Made by a program: the position numbers and the translations under genes
In this document: in pieces, positions 47,715 through 58,200 of the stretch
Layout of the letters: each line of letters starts with the position of its first letter
Numbering within the stretch: position 1 is the stretch's first letter
The notes under the pieces: model-generated
The model's database searches: none
What the model was told of the DNA's origin: nothing
The model's input: the letters and a program-made list of their open reading frames with translations, nothing else
Source: Microlunatus phosphovorus NM-1
Lineage (GTDB): Bacteria > Actinomycetota > Actinomycetes > Propionibacteriales > Propionibacteriaceae
Direction of reading: 5' to 3'
Length of the DNA stretch: 64,000 nt
Assembly (NCBI RefSeq): GCF_000270245.1
Contig: NC_015635.1
Coordinates: 2,666,001-2,730,000 of the forward strand

Positions 47715-49313
47715 TCAGGTCGCGATTCTGGCGTCGTTGATGTAGTCGGTGATGGCGTTGTCGAGGACGCGGAGGGCTTGTCGGACTTCGAGTGGGGCGG
47801 GTGGCTGGTTAGCGGCCAGCAATGGTCGTAGTAGCCGGTTGTGGACTTTGCTGTAGAAGATCGCGAAGCGTTGTCCGTCGTCGGTCAGGGTGTAGGTGTT
47901 GGAGTGCGGCAGCCGCTCGATCAGCCCTTTCAGCCGGAGTCGGCGCAGGTCGTAGCAGCATTGGGCGCGGCTGTAGTCGGCGTCGAGCAGGGATTCGACC
48001 AGGGGTCGCAGGGTTTTGTTCGACAGGCCGCCGATCAGGTGGGCGGTGACGGCGAGGGCGCCGGCCAGGGCTTGGACCCGAGGGTCGCCGAACCTCAAGG
48101 CTGGGGCCCTCCGACCGTCGGTGACCGACGGTTGCGCGATCCGCTCAAAGGCTGGACTCGCGAGGACGCAGCCCCGACCGACATGTTCATGATCCAACAG
48201 TCGGCGGTTCACGTCACGGGCTTTGGCCTGCAATTCGGGCAGGTGGACCAGGCGCCGTTTCACGCCGAGATCGGTCGAGTCGTTGACCACGGTCTCGATC
48301 CGCAAAGCGCGGCCTTCTTTGAAGTACTCCTTGACCCGGGAGTGCTTGTAACCGGCGTTGATGGTCACATCAACACCGCGGGTGACGACCCGGGTAGCGA
48401 AGACGCCGGTCGTCGAGGGCAGGATCTTCCTGCCGAAGATCAGCTCGAGACGCTCGGGCCGGCCCAGATCCAAATTGTCGGCCGCGAGCGCTTCGAAGAA
48501 CGCACGGCCGTTACGGGGCTGGTCGAACACGATCGTGCGGGAGACCTCGATCTGCCGCATCGACAACTCCCACCAATACCCGTGGGCCCGGTCCTGGTCG
48601 GTCAGCGGCACTGGGAGCCGGTCCAGCCAACGATCGAAAAATGCCTGGATCTGCACCGGACCGAGGTGGTCGCAGATCGTCTGCAACCCGATTGGATCGG
48701 TGCAGGTGGCGAATCCGTTCGCCAAGGCGGTCCAGCCGATCCCCGCCTTGTCGGCTTGTCGCTTCGCCCATTCGTGGCCGTTCAACCACACCTTGATCGG
48801 GTACGGGAAGTAGGAGCCGATCTTGACAAACGCCGGTCCGAACTCGTCGTCCCAGACATAGAAGTAGTAGCAGGTCACCCGGCGTTCGGCCCGGCTCCAG
48901 CCGAAGTGCGGGGCGCCGCCACCGTGGGCCGGGGTCGTGGTGCACGAGGCCACCCATTGGAACTCCTGCGCCCAGCCGATCGCGGCTACCCCCGGCCGGC
49001 CTGTCTTGGCCTGCCGGGCCAGATACGGGGCCATCTTCTCGATCTTGCGGTCACCTTTACGAAACGTGACCATCGCGATCTTGTTGTTGTCGGCGAACGA
49101 GCGCACCGAGGCCCGGAACTGGTCACCGATCCGACCCACCACCGCCGGTGAGGGGATCGGGAACCCCCGCGACGCGAGGAACGACACCACCTGCCCGCCG
49201 ACCTGTAAATTCGGCACGTACCCGTTGAGATAGATCCGGTCCAGACACGACACATCAAGATCGACATGCCCGGCCAAGAGATCTGAGGTCCTCACCGCAC
49301 GACTGGTCATCAC
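47715..49313 (-). CDS. 532-aa protein of an unclassified, multi-copy (mobile-like) actinobacterial family
   Basis: The sequence begins TSDLLAGHVDLDVSCLDRIY then LNGYVPNLQVGGQVVSFL and contains RVTCYYFYVWDDEFGPAF, VWLNGHEWAKRQADKAG, YWWELSMRQIEVSRTIVFD and VVTRGVDVTINAGYKHSRV. A C-terminal winged-helix-like part follows (LRRLRLKGLIERLPHSN, YTLTDDGQRFAIFYSKVHN). I recall near-identical motif strings in many actinobacterial genomes, often in several copies and annotated only as hypothetical. No transposase triad is recognised. The flanks contain lower-GC and broken genes. Each end has a small hairpin (47671-47689 and 49408-49422); no long terminal inverted repeats were found by eye. The function is unknown; a mobile-element role is inferred. 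Confidence 0.6.
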   Translation of the reverse strand: MMTSRAVRTSDLLAGHVDLDVSCLDRIYLNGYVPNLQVGGQVVSFLASRGFPIPSPAVVGRIGDQFRASVRSFADNNKIAMVTFRKGDRKIEKMAPYLARQAKTGRPGVAAIGWAQEFQWVASCTTTPAHGGGAPHFGWSRAERRVTCYYFYVWDDEFGPAFVKIGSYFPYPIKVWLNGHEWAKRQADKAGIGWTALANGFATCTDPIGLQTICDHLGPVQIQAFFDRWLDRLPVPLTDQDRAHGYWWELSMRQIEVSRTIVFDQPRNGRAFFEALAADNLDLGRPERLELIFGRKILPSTTGVFATRVVTRGVDVTINAGYKHSRVKEYFKEGRALRIETVVNDSTDLGVKRRLVHLPELQAKARDVNRRLLDHEHVGRGCVLASPAFERIAQPSVTDGRRAPALRFGDPRVQALAGALAVTAHLIGGLSNKTLRPLVESLLDADYSRAQCCYDLRRLRLKGLIERLPHSNTYTLTDDGQRFAIFYSKVHNRLLRPLLAANQPPAPLEVRQALRVLDNAITDYINDARIAT

Positions 49314-49407
49314 GCACCCCCTGCGACCAGGCTGGACCCACCAACCCCGACACCGCTACCGCCCAGACCAGATCAACCCGCCGACCCGACCACCAACCTC
49401 GACGGTC

Positions 49408-49422
49408 CGAGGCGGAGCCTCG
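49408..49422. repeat. hairpin upstream of the 532-aa mobile-like gene
   Basis: CGAGGC-GGA-GCCTCG (49408-49422) is a 6-bp stem with a 3-nt loop. It abuts the stop of the next minus-strand gene and may terminate it. The remaining part of 49314-49407 is C-rich and holds no gene. Confidence 0.4.
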
Positions 49423-50756
49423 TTAGACTTCCGCCGCTTGGATTGTTATGTCGAAAGTGGCTTTCGCGCACACCGCCGCCCCCGCAAGGCATGAGAAGTC
49501 TTTAAGGGATCGCCCATAGGCCCGCCCTGTCCGAGAAACCCCTGACGCCCAGTTGCCACAGAAGTATATTACCTCATGGTTTGGAGCCTGGTCATGATCG
49601 CCCGAAAAGCGAGGGGTTCCGCTCTTGTTCAGGTCGTAGTGGACGCGACCGTCGATCGCTGGCGTACCCTTGCACAAGGGATTCGAACCATGGATCGTCA
49701 GAGTACCCGACAGTCTGGTCGCTGTCTTTCCATTCAGATCTCCAACATCTGCCGCCGACGGATCTGCATTCTTCTTGGCGAGCAACTTGTGCTTCTTATT
49801 GTATGCCTTCGTATCGCCAGTGTACCGCCCCAGTGGATAGATGGTCGATGCGGTCTTGGTGAATCCTACCGTGCGGTCGATGGAAACTCGGGACTTGTTT
49901 ACGTTGGCATATATGTCAGCACTGAACCCTCGGTTATCGCCGCCATAGTAGGCATACTTCTTGTTAGTCGTGATCTTGCAGAATGTTGGGCCAGGGACGT
50001 ACTTGGCCGCGATGAACGCTCGGTAAGAGAGGCCCGCCTCCACGCTCGGCTGCTCGGCGAATCCGACTAGGTCTTTGTTCGCAGCTGCCGTGGCGACGAA
50101 AGGCTCATTGATTCCATGGCCGAGAGCTTCAGAATCAGCTGGACGAGTGGTGACGCCGTATCGAAAAGGCGCCAGAGACGCGCTATTGCCGATCTTTACC
50201 TGCTGAGTGCCGTCCACCTGGAAGCTGTGGTGCCGCGGTCCGGGAATATCCCGGTCCACGATGTCTTGGTCGTCTTAGCGACGACTTTGCCATCCACTCG
50301 CACCGTCCAAGTCATCGCGGCATTCGGCGTCCACCAGGCCATACTGATCGTATTGACATCAACGGCCCATTGCAGGGGCATCCGGCCAGTGACCCCATCC
50401 GCGGGGCGTCCGTCCAGCCTCGTTACTGTGCGATTGATGATCTTGCCGTCCTTGTTGACGGTATAGGCAACCTCTGGGGCTTTGACCTCGGTTGCAGCCG
50501 ATGTGTTGGTCACGCGACGACCAGGGGGTTGGGTCTGTGCCCCCAACTCGAGCGCCACTGGATCCCATTTGCGGATGGCGACCACCTCTCCGGGGCCTGC
50601 CTGCACCGTGGTCGTTGGTATCGGACCGTCAAACTTCACCTCCAGCTTGCCAGAGCCAATCGGAGGAGACGCGTAGGCAGCCTCGCATACCGCCAAGGAG
50701 GCGATCCCCGCGGCGAGCATTGACGTCAGGAGCCGAGAGCGTCGACGAATTTTCAC
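49423..50756 (-). pseudogene. exported protein of unknown function, frameshifted
   Basis: The N-terminal part (GTG at 50756 or 50780) has a signal peptide, RRRSRLLTSMLAAGIASLAV cut near AYAS, and runs in one frame to a stop at 50196. Protein-like sequence continues from about 50275 in another frame (DRDIPGPRHHSFQVDGTQQ to DITIQAAEV at 49423). The frames overlap by about 64 bp around AAGACGACCAAGAC. A one-base change would fuse them into a 440-aa secreted protein. Family unknown. Codon use is lower in GC than the neighbours. It may be a genuine mutation or a base-calling error. Confidence 0.6.
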
Positions 50757-51025
50757 GCCATGGACACTAAAGGGATCCACCCCGCCTGTCTAGGAATCCG
50801 TTCGGGCCAGTCCAGTATCTGGATTGCCGAGTAGAAGTACCCCGACCGCTCGCACCCTCCGGCAACCTCAGACTGGATGCGGCCACGGATGCGTTCCGTT
50901 CGATCTTTTGGCGCCCGCTGATCGGCTCGGTTCCCGGCGGCGCGCAGCCGGGTCGGATCGGGCACGTTACTGCCTCGGCCCTTGGACAGTCCGGACACCT
51001 GCACCGGAGCCGATCTGCATGCCGA

Positions 51026-52423
51026 CTACATATTGATCATGTGCCCCCCGATGCCGTGGGCGACCTCCTTGAGCACCTCGGACAGGGTCGGGTGGGCGTG
51101 GACGGCGCGGGCGACCTCGTCGGCGGTGAGGTCCCACTGCTGGGCCAGCACCATCTCCGGCAGCAGCTCGGTGACCTCCGGGCCGATCATGTGCAGGCCG
51201 AGGATCTCCCCGTACTTGGCGTCGGCGACGAGCTTGGCGAAGCCGATCGCCTCGCCCATCCCGTGCGCCTTGCCGTTGGCGGTGAACGGGAACTTGGCCG
51301 TCTTGACCTCGTACCCGCGATCCTTGGCCTGCTGCTCGGTGTAGCCGAACGAGCCGATCTGCGGCTGGCAGTAGGTGGCCCGCGGGATCATGTCGTAGTT
51401 GACCGGCATCGTCTCCGCGCCGGCGATCGTCTCGGCCGCCACCACGCCTTGGGCCTCGGCAGCGTGCGCGAGCATCATCTTCGCGGTGCAGTCGCCGATC
51501 GCGTAGAGGCCCGGCACATTGGTGCGCATGTAGTCGTCGATCGCGATGGCGCCACGCTCGGTCAGCTCGACGCCGGTGTTCTCCAACCCGTAGCCGGTGG
51601 TGCGCGGGGCGAAGCCGATCGCCTGCAGCACCTTGTCGGCCTCCAGCACCTGCGAGTCGCCGCCCTTTGCCGGGGACACGGTGACCTTGACCTTGGCCCC
51701 GGAGTCGTCGATGGTCTCGACCTTGGTGCCGGTCAGGACCTTCACGCCGAGCTTCTTGTACGCCTTGGCGAGTTCGGCGCTGACCTCGGGCTCCTCCAGC
51801 GGGACCATTCGGTCCAAGAACTCCACGATCGTCACGTCCACGCCGTAGTTGGCGAGCACGTACGCGAACTCGACACCGATCGCGCCGGCACCGGCGATGA
51901 TGATCGAGCCGGGCAACTCCTCGGTCATGATCAGCTCTTCGTAGGTGACCACCCGGTCGCTGAGCGTGGTGCCGGGTAGCAGCCGGGTGGTGGCGCCGGC
52001 GGCGATGATGCAGTTGTCGAAGGTGACGGTCTGAGTGCCCTTCGGGCCCTCGACGCTGAACGTGTGAGCGTCGGTGAAGGTGGCCCACCCGTCGTATTCG
52101 GTGACCTTGTTCTTCTTCATCAAGAAGTGCACGCCCTTGGCCATCCGGTCGGCCGTCGAGCGGCTGCGCTTCCACGCCACGCCGAAGTCGAAGGTCGCGT
52201 TCCCGTTGATCCCGAAGGTCTTCGCCTGATGGTTGAAGATGTGGGCGATCTCCGCGTTGCGCAACAGGGACTTGGTCGGGATGCAGCCGACGTTGTTGCA
52301 AACCCCGCCCCAGTACTTGAGCTCGATGATGGCGGTCCTCAGGCCGAGCTGGGCGGCTCGAACGGCAGCGACGTACCCGCCAGGTCCGGCACCGAGCACG
52401 ACGACGTCATAGTGGTCACTCAT
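51026..52423 (-). CDS. lpdA: dihydrolipoyl dehydrogenase (E3)
   Basis: A 465-aa flavoprotein disulfide reductase that reoxidises dihydrolipoamide in the pyruvate, 2-oxoglutarate and other 2-oxoacid dehydrogenase complexes. FAD motif [18 protein letters not shown], redox pair Cys42/Cys47 in [19 protein letters not shown] motif [17 protein letters not shown], and the C-terminal HAHPTLSEV with the catalytic His-Glu dyad. ATG at 52423 lies 7 bp after TAGAGT, a -10-like hexamer, and has no ribosome site, so it is probably leaderless. 50781-51025 downstream carries no gene I can support. Confidence 0.95.
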   Translation of the reverse strand: MSDHYDVVVLGAGPGGYVAAVRAAQLGLRTAIIELKYWGGVCNNVGCIPTKSLLRNAEIAHIFNHQAKTFGINGNATFDFGVAWKRSRSTADRMAKGVHFLMKKNKVTEYDGWATFTDAHTFSVEGPKGTQTVTFDNCIIAAGATTRLLPGTTLSDRVVTYEELIMTEELPGSIIIAGAGAIGVEFAYVLANYGVDVTIVEFLDRMVPLEEPEVSAELAKAYKKLGVKVLTGTKVETIDDSGAKVKVTVSPAKGGDSQVLEADKVLQAIGFAPRTTGYGLENTGVELTERGAIAIDDYMRTNVPGLYAIGDCTAKMMLAHAAEAQGVVAAETIAGAETMPVNYDMIPRATYCQPQIGSFGYTEQQAKDRGYEVKTAKFPFTANGKAHGMGEAIGFAKLVADAKYGEILGLHMIGPEVTELLPEMVLAQQWDLTADEVARAVHAHPTLSEVLKEVAHGIGGHMINM

Positions 52424-52589
52424 GGGCGTTACTCTAGACAGGTAGGTCAGCGGGAAGACGATGCGCCCGACATAGCGCGGCGCAGTCCGGCGCGACCGGG
52501 CGAACGCGACGAACGAGCGGTCCTGAGCGCCGGGCGAGCAGCGCCATGTCACTGTGTCCAACGTGACACGCCACGAATACCATGATCAT

Positions 52590-52601
52590 CTCATATATGA
52601 G
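52590..52601. promoter_or_regulatory. 12-bp palindrome upstream of the XRE-MurA fusion gene
   Basis: CTCATATATGAG is perfectly palindromic and AT-rich in a GC-rich context, ending 15 bp before GTG 52617. A TATCGT (-10-like) follows at 52603-52608. It is a plausible operator for the HTH domain of the encoded fusion protein. Confidence 0.5.
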
Positions 52602-52616
52602 TTATCGTCGTGTCTC

Positions 52617-54143
52617 GTGACTGAAACCTCCTTGGACCGCATCGGCTCACTGATCCGCGACGCACGCAAGCACCGCGGCCTGACCCAGACGCAGCTGGCC
52701 TCCGTCCTGGGCACCAGTCAGAGTGCCGTGCACCGGATCGAGGCCGGCAACCAGAACCTCAGCCTGGAGATGGTCAACCGGATCGCTGCTGCCCTTGATT
52801 CCCCGCTCATCTCGGTCGGCCCGAGCGGGCCCGTCCATCTGCGCGTGCGGGGTGGCGCCAAGCTCTCCGGCAGCATCGAGGTCCGCTCCTCCAAGAACGC
52901 CGCGGTCGCCTTGCTCTGCGCCAGTCTGCTGAACCGCGGCCGGACGGTCTTCCGCGGCATCGCCCGGATCGAGGAGGTCAACCGGATCCTCGAGGTGCTG
53001 ACCAGCGTCGGTGTCCAGGCCACCTGGCTGAACGGCGGTGCCGACCTGGAGCTGGTCCGGCCGGCCGAGCTCGATCTCAACGCGATGAAGGTCGACGCAG
53101 CTCGCCGTACCCGCAGCGTGATCATGTTCCTGGGCCCGCTGCTGCACAGCTTCGACGACTTCCAGCTGCCGTACGCCGGCGGCTGCGACCTGGGCGCTCG
53201 CACCATCGAGCCGCACCTCCAGGTGCTGCGTCGCTTCGGCCTGGAAGTGATCGCGACCGACGGCTTCTATCGCTGCACCGTGGACACCGAGGTCGAGCCG
53301 ACCCGGCCGATCACGCTGACCGAGCGCGGCGACACGGTCACCGAGAACGCGCTGCTGGCCGCTGCGCTGTCGCCCGGTGAGACGGTGCTGCGCAATGCCA
53401 GCCCGAACTACATGGTCCAGGACCTGTGTGTCTTCCTCACCCACCTGGGTGTGGAGATCGACGGCATCGGCACCACCACGTTGCGGATCCGCGGCGTACA
53501 CCAGATCAACACCGACGTCGAGTTCTCCCCCTCCGAGGACCCGATCGAGGCGATGAGCCTGCTGACCGCGGCTATCGTCACCGAGTCCGAGGTGACGATC
53601 CAGCGCGTCCCGATCGAGTTTCTCGAGATCGAGCTCGCGATCCTGGAGGAGATGGGCCTCGACTTCACTCTGAGTGACGAGTACGTGGCTGCGAACGGGC
53701 ACACCCGGTTGGTCGACCTCACCGTCCGCCCGTCCAAGCTGAAGTCACCGATCGACAAGATCCACCCGATGCCGTTCCCGGGCTTGAACATCGACAACCT
53801 GCCGTTCTTCGCGGTGATCGCGGCCACGGCCGAGGGCAAGACGGTCATCCACGACTGGGTGTACGACAACCGGGCCATCTACATGACGGAGCTCAACAAG
53901 CTCGGCGCTCGGGTCCAGCTGCTCGACCCGTACCGGATCATCGTCGAGGGCCCGACGCGCTGGCGTGGCCAGCAGGTCGTCTGCCCGCCTGCGCTCCGAC
54001 CGGCTGTCTGCATCTTGATCTGCATGCTCGCCGCGCGGGGCGAGTCGATGCTGCGGGACGTGTACGTGATCAACCGCGGTTACGAGGACCTGGCCAACCG
54101 ACTGAACGCACTCGGCGCCAATATCGAGGTCTTCCGGGACTGA
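52617..54143 (+). CDS. XRE HTH domain fused to UDP-GlcNAc 1-carboxyvinyltransferase (MurA-like)
   Basis: A 508-aa protein. Residues about 5-62 are a Cro/C1 HTH (LIRDARKHRGLTQTQLASVL, GTSQSAVHRIEAGNQNLS). From about 70 it is an EPSP/MurA inside-out barrel. The Lys-Asn of the active site is present (RSSKNAAVALL, Lys93) and so is the PEP-binding loop Cys (LPYAGGCDLGARTIEPHL, Cys190), so catalysis of enolpyruvyl transfer to UDP-GlcNAc is possible. The Asp-centred segment is MPFPGLNIDNLPFFAV in place of the usual P-G-FPTD-x-Q. This is a divergent paralogue, not the standard MurA. GTG at 52617 is chosen as start; it may regulate itself. It is divergent from lpdA. Confidence 0.85.
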   Translation: MTETSLDRIGSLIRDARKHRGLTQTQLASVLGTSQSAVHRIEAGNQNLSLEMVNRIAAALDSPLISVGPSGPVHLRVRGGAKLSGSIEVRSSKNAAVALLCASLLNRGRTVFRGIARIEEVNRILEVLTSVGVQATWLNGGADLELVRPAELDLNAMKVDAARRTRSVIMFLGPLLHSFDDFQLPYAGGCDLGARTIEPHLQVLRRFGLEVIATDGFYRCTVDTEVEPTRPITLTERGDTVTENALLAAALSPGETVLRNASPNYMVQDLCVFLTHLGVEIDGIGTTTLRIRGVHQINTDVEFSPSEDPIEAMSLLTAAIVTESEVTIQRVPIEFLEIELAILEEMGLDFTLSDEYVAANGHTRLVDLTVRPSKLKSPIDKIHPMPFPGLNIDNLPFFAVIAATAEGKTVIHDWVYDNRAIYMTELNKLGARVQLLDPYRIIVEGPTRWRGQQVVCPPALRPAVCILICMLAARGESMLRDVYVINRGYEDLANRLNALGANIEVFRD

Positions 54144-54186
54144 ACCCGACCGCGGGCTTGGACCCGACGCCGAGGGACGATCAAGA

Positions 54187-54284
54187 CTAGGGATTTTCCC
54201 TAGGGTGCGAACCCCCAGGACCCCATTACGTTGAGGCCCCGCACGTGAGGGACACAGCAGGTGTCTGCACATCGTCCTGGGGGT
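54187..54284 (+). promoter_or_regulatory. palindromic site and inverted repeat upstream of the Tat/RHS cluster
   Basis: CTAGGGA-TTT-TCCCTAG (54187-54203) is a perfect 7-bp inverted repeat. ACCCCCAGGAC (54211-54221) is complementary to GTCCTGGGGGT (54274-54284), the latter covering the GGGGG ribosome site of the gene at 54290. The first could be a regulator site about 45 bp before a TACGTT -10-like element; the second could hide the ribosome site if both arms are transcribed. Confidence 0.5.
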
Positions 54285-54289
54285 CAGCA

Positions 54290-55264
54290 ATGTCACACAT
54301 CGATCGCGACCAGCCGTCCGATCCGCCCGAGCACGCCGATCCTGGCCAGGACGCCGCGGTGCTGAGGCGACGCCAACTGCTTCGCCACAGCGCGCTGCTG
54401 GTGGGTGTCGCCGGGGTCGGCACGGCGATCGCAGCGGCGCCGAAACAGGCCGCCGCTGCCGACGGTGACAACCTGCTGCTGGGCGAGAACAACGCTGCGA
54501 CGTCGACGACCAACGTGTCGATCAACCAGCCGGTCGGCAGCAACAACCCGACGCTCGCCCTGCGCAACGGCAGCGGTCCGTCGCTGAGTCTGCAGCCGCT
54601 GGCCGCCGACTTCCCTGGTGCCATGGAGCTCGGCGAGATCGCCAACACCGAGCTCGGGCCCATCATCGGCGTGGACTCCGAGCTCGGCCTGGCCACGACC
54701 TACCTGGCGACCGGGATCGATCTGGCGGACCTGCCGACGCCCTATCCGCTGCCGGTGCCGGTGCGGCTGCTGGACACCCGCACCGCCGGCGGACGAGCCC
54801 GTGTGCTGCGGACTTCCAGCGGTGCCTGGGACTCCACGTTCCGGCTCAAGTCCGGCGCCTGGATCGACGTCGAGGCTGTCGTGGTCACCGGCGAGTACGA
54901 GACTCCCGGTGCCTGGGTCAACATCGTCTCGGTGTCCTCGCAGGCCAACGGCAATCTCGCGGTCTACCCGCCGGGTGCCTATCCGGGAACCTCGACCCTG
55001 AACTTCACCAAAGGCGTGACGCTCGCGAACGGTGCCTTCGTCGGGACCGGCATCGTGGCCGGTCGCTATGCCATCCGGATCCGGGCGAGCAAGCCCACTC
55101 ACGTGGTGCTCGACCTCACCGGTCTGGTGATCAAGGGCACCGCGCCCACACCCACCGCGGGCAAGGCGTCCGGACAGGCGAAGAAGCGGTCGTCCAACGC
55201 GAAGCTGAAGCGCCGCCTGCGATCCAGCCTCGCCGAGCGTCTGCGCAGCAACCTGGAACGCTGA
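54290..55264 (+). CDS. Tat-exported surface protein with RLLDTR motif
   Basis: A 324-aa protein. The N-terminus VLRRRQLLRHSALLVGVAGV is a Tat signal (Arg-Arg-x-x-Leu) cut near QAAAADG. The mature part is beta-rich and contains VPVRLLDTRTAGGRARVL and VVLDLTGLVIKG, a pattern widespread in secreted actinobacterial surface proteins of unknown function. The C-terminus is strongly basic (KASGQAKKRSSNAKLKRR). It is first of three co-oriented export genes, 15 bp before the RHS gene. ATG at 54290 follows GGGGG. Confidence 0.8.
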   Translation: MSHIDRDQPSDPPEHADPGQDAAVLRRRQLLRHSALLVGVAGVGTAIAAAPKQAAAADGDNLLLGENNAATSTTNVSINQPVGSNNPTLALRNGSGPSLSLQPLAADFPGAMELGEIANTELGPIIGVDSELGLATTYLATGIDLADLPTPYPLPVPVRLLDTRTAGGRARVLRTSSGAWDSTFRLKSGAWIDVEAVVVTGEYETPGAWVNIVSVSSQANGNLAVYPPGAYPGTSTLNFTKGVTLANGAFVGTGIVAGRYAIRIRASKPTHVVLDLTGLVIKGTAPTPTAGKASGQAKKRSSNAKLKRRLRSSLAERLRSNLER

Positions 55265-55279
55265 GAAGGACAAGCCGAC

Positions 55280-58200
55280 ATGGCACGGGGGGCGGCTGGT
55301 CGGTGGCATCCGATCTGGCGGTCGGTGCTGCGCCGCTGGAGCCCCTGGCTGCTGCGGCTGGTGCTGATCCTCGCGCTCGTGGTCGGCCTGGGCGTCGGGA
55401 GTCCGCTGTCCCTGCCCCAGCTGGCCAGGGAGGCACGGGCCGATAGCCCGCAGCCGGTGTCCGGTGCCTTCAGCCTGGGCGGCGGACTGAGCGGGTCGGT
55501 CGACGAGCGCACCGGTCAGTTCTCGATCTCGGTGCCACTGGTATCGGTGCAAAGCGTCGGAGACACCAGCATCCAGTTCACCCTCAGCTGGGTGCAGTCC
55601 CGGGCCTCCGCCGGGGTGGACCGGATGGGCATGGGCGGCGGCTGGTCGCTCGGCTCGTCCTTCGTCGACGCCAACGGCGGCGTCACCGTCTATCCCGCGA
55701 GCGGCGGTCGCTACGAGCTGGAGACCGACAACCTGGACCAGTTCCCGTCCGGCCTGACGAACTACGTGCTGCAAGACCTCACCTTCGAGGTGGTCGACGA
55801 CGATCCGCCGCCCACCTTGCCGGCGCGCGCTGGCGTACCCGATCCGGTGGCGTACGCGTACACGCTCAACTACGACGACGGCAAGGTCGACTACTTCGAT
55901 GCGAACGGCAACCTCGTGGTGCGTGCCGACCGGTTCGGCAACCGGACCGACATCAGCTACGAGCAGGCGGGCACGTCGCCGAACGGCGACCTGCAGTGGC
56001 AGCCGACCGCCATCATCGACGGATACGGCTTGGCGTACACCTTCGACTATGGCAGCAACGATGCGGGAGTCGCCCAGCTCACCGTCTCCTCCCCCGAACG
56101 GTCGGACGGCAAGACCGCGCAGACGGTGGTCCTGTTCGGCGGGGCCGGCGGCGTGTCGTCGATCACCGACCCGGTAGGTCGGGAGACGAACTTCGGCTAC
56201 CAAGAGGTCAACGGTGTCCAGCTGGTCGACCTGGTCGAAGGCCCGACCGGTGCCCAGACCCAGGTCAGCTACGAGTCGTACACCTTCCCTGCGGTCGGCG
56301 ATCCGGTCGTCACCGTCGTGGTGGCGGACACGCTCTCCGTCCTCGCGTCGGATGGCGTCACCCAGCTGAGTCCGGAGCGCTCCTTCGACCTCGACCCGGA
56401 CGGCAACACCGATCAGCACAACTACGCCGGCAACGGCAGCGGCACCAGCTACCTGAGCGCCAGCGAGGACCTGCTGTTCGCCTCCGGTGATCCGTCCTAC
56501 ACCTACACGACCGAGATCAGCACTGCGGCCACCTCGACGCTGTCGACCTACGACTCGGCGCACCGGCTGATCGAGCGGACCGTGCAGCTGATCGCGGACT
56601 CCGGCGATCCGGTCGTCGTCCAGGACCAGCTGCTGTGCTACCCCGACCTGGTCGACATCGGCCAGGGTGTCGTCCCACCCGCCAACTACACCAACCCGAC
56701 CAACATCCGGCTGGCCCACTACTCCAGCAGCGGGCCGAACGGTCCGCAGGGCCCGGCCACCGCCGACGGCCCAGACCAGTCGGAGTGGTGTGCCGATCCG
56801 ACCTCCGACAGCGACTCCGACGGCGGCAGCCGGGTGGTGACTTCCAGCCACCAGTTCGACTCCCACGGCCGGATGCAGCAGGTCACCGACGAGTCCGGGG
56901 TGACCACCACAACCACGTACGATCCGGCCTTCGGGCTGCCCACCACCGTGGTGACCGCGCAGGGCAGCACGGTGCTGCGCCGGGTCGAGGCCACCCTGAC
57001 CGACGACGACAAGTCGATCCACACCGTCACCCAGTCCGATGCCGACGGCAGCGGGAAGCTGTCGGCCCGGAGCACCCGGACCTACACCTACGACGACGCC
57101 GGCCGACCCCAGTCGCAGACCATCGCGTGGGCCGCCGGCGCAGCCCCACCGGACAACGGCGGCGGACCGGCGTCGACCACCACCTCGTACACGAGCACCT
57201 TCGATGGTCCCGTCCGGACCATCGAGATGACCTCCGGCGTCGGTACCCCGGAGGCGACCACGACCTCGACCGACATCGATCTGGTCTCCGGACAGGTCGT
57301 ACGGTCGGTCGACGGTGCCGGGCGGGTGACGACCACGACGTACGACGAGGCCAACCGCACGCTCAGCGTCACGCCGCCCACCGGGATGACGACCAAGACG
57401 AGCTACCAGAACGCCGAGGACGCCGGCAGCGGGTTCGCGTCCAAGACCGTGACCCGGGCCGACGGCCACGTCACCACGACCACGTACGACGCACTGAGCC
57501 GGGTCGCCACCGTCACGGACAACATCAAGAACGGAGCCTTCGTCGCCGACTCCGGCACCCGCACCGTGTCGACGCTGAGCTACAGCACCGACGGCTCGAC
57601 CATCACCGCCACGGACAAGCTGGGCCGGACGACGACCACCACCTCGGACGCCGTCGGCCGGGTGGTGAGCCAGGTCGGCCCGACGGGGGTCACCTCCACC
57701 ACCACCTACAACGACGTCGACAACACCACCACCGAGCGGGTGTATGCGGTCGGCGCGAGCACGCCTTCGGAGATCACCGGCACCGCGCGTGACGAGTTGA
57801 ACCGCGTCGTCTCCTCGCGCACCACCTACCCCGTGACCTCACGGACCAACCTGGTCGACCCCGCTCGGCTGACCAGCTACGACGGTCTCGGCCGGATCAC
57901 CTCGCTGACCACGAACGACATGACCGCGGTGCCCGACTTCGCCGGTGCCGGCGGGGTGCCGGTGACCACGACCATCAGCCCGGCCAAGACCGCGCGGAAC
58001 TCCGCCACGCCGGTGTTGGCCACCGACACCACCCGGCTCAGCGGGGACATCACCAAACGCAGCCTCGCGTACACCAGCGGCGACCAGCAGGCCGCGTCGG
58101 CGCCCCAGGTGGTCGTCGACGCGGTCGGCAACACCACCACCGAGACCGACGGCCTGGGTCAGCAGACCGGCTACCAGTACGCGGGTGACGGCCGACCCAT

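Noticed and set aside
50753-51004. 84-aa minus-strand ORF between lpdA and the exported pseudogene
   Set aside because: It has no ribosome site, no recognisable domain, and its codon pattern is not convincing, although its stop overlaps the next GTG.
54293-57469. 1058-aa minus-strand gene
   Set aside because: It mirrors the Tat and RHS genes and is a by-product of GC-biased third positions; its sequence is low-complexity and matches no family.
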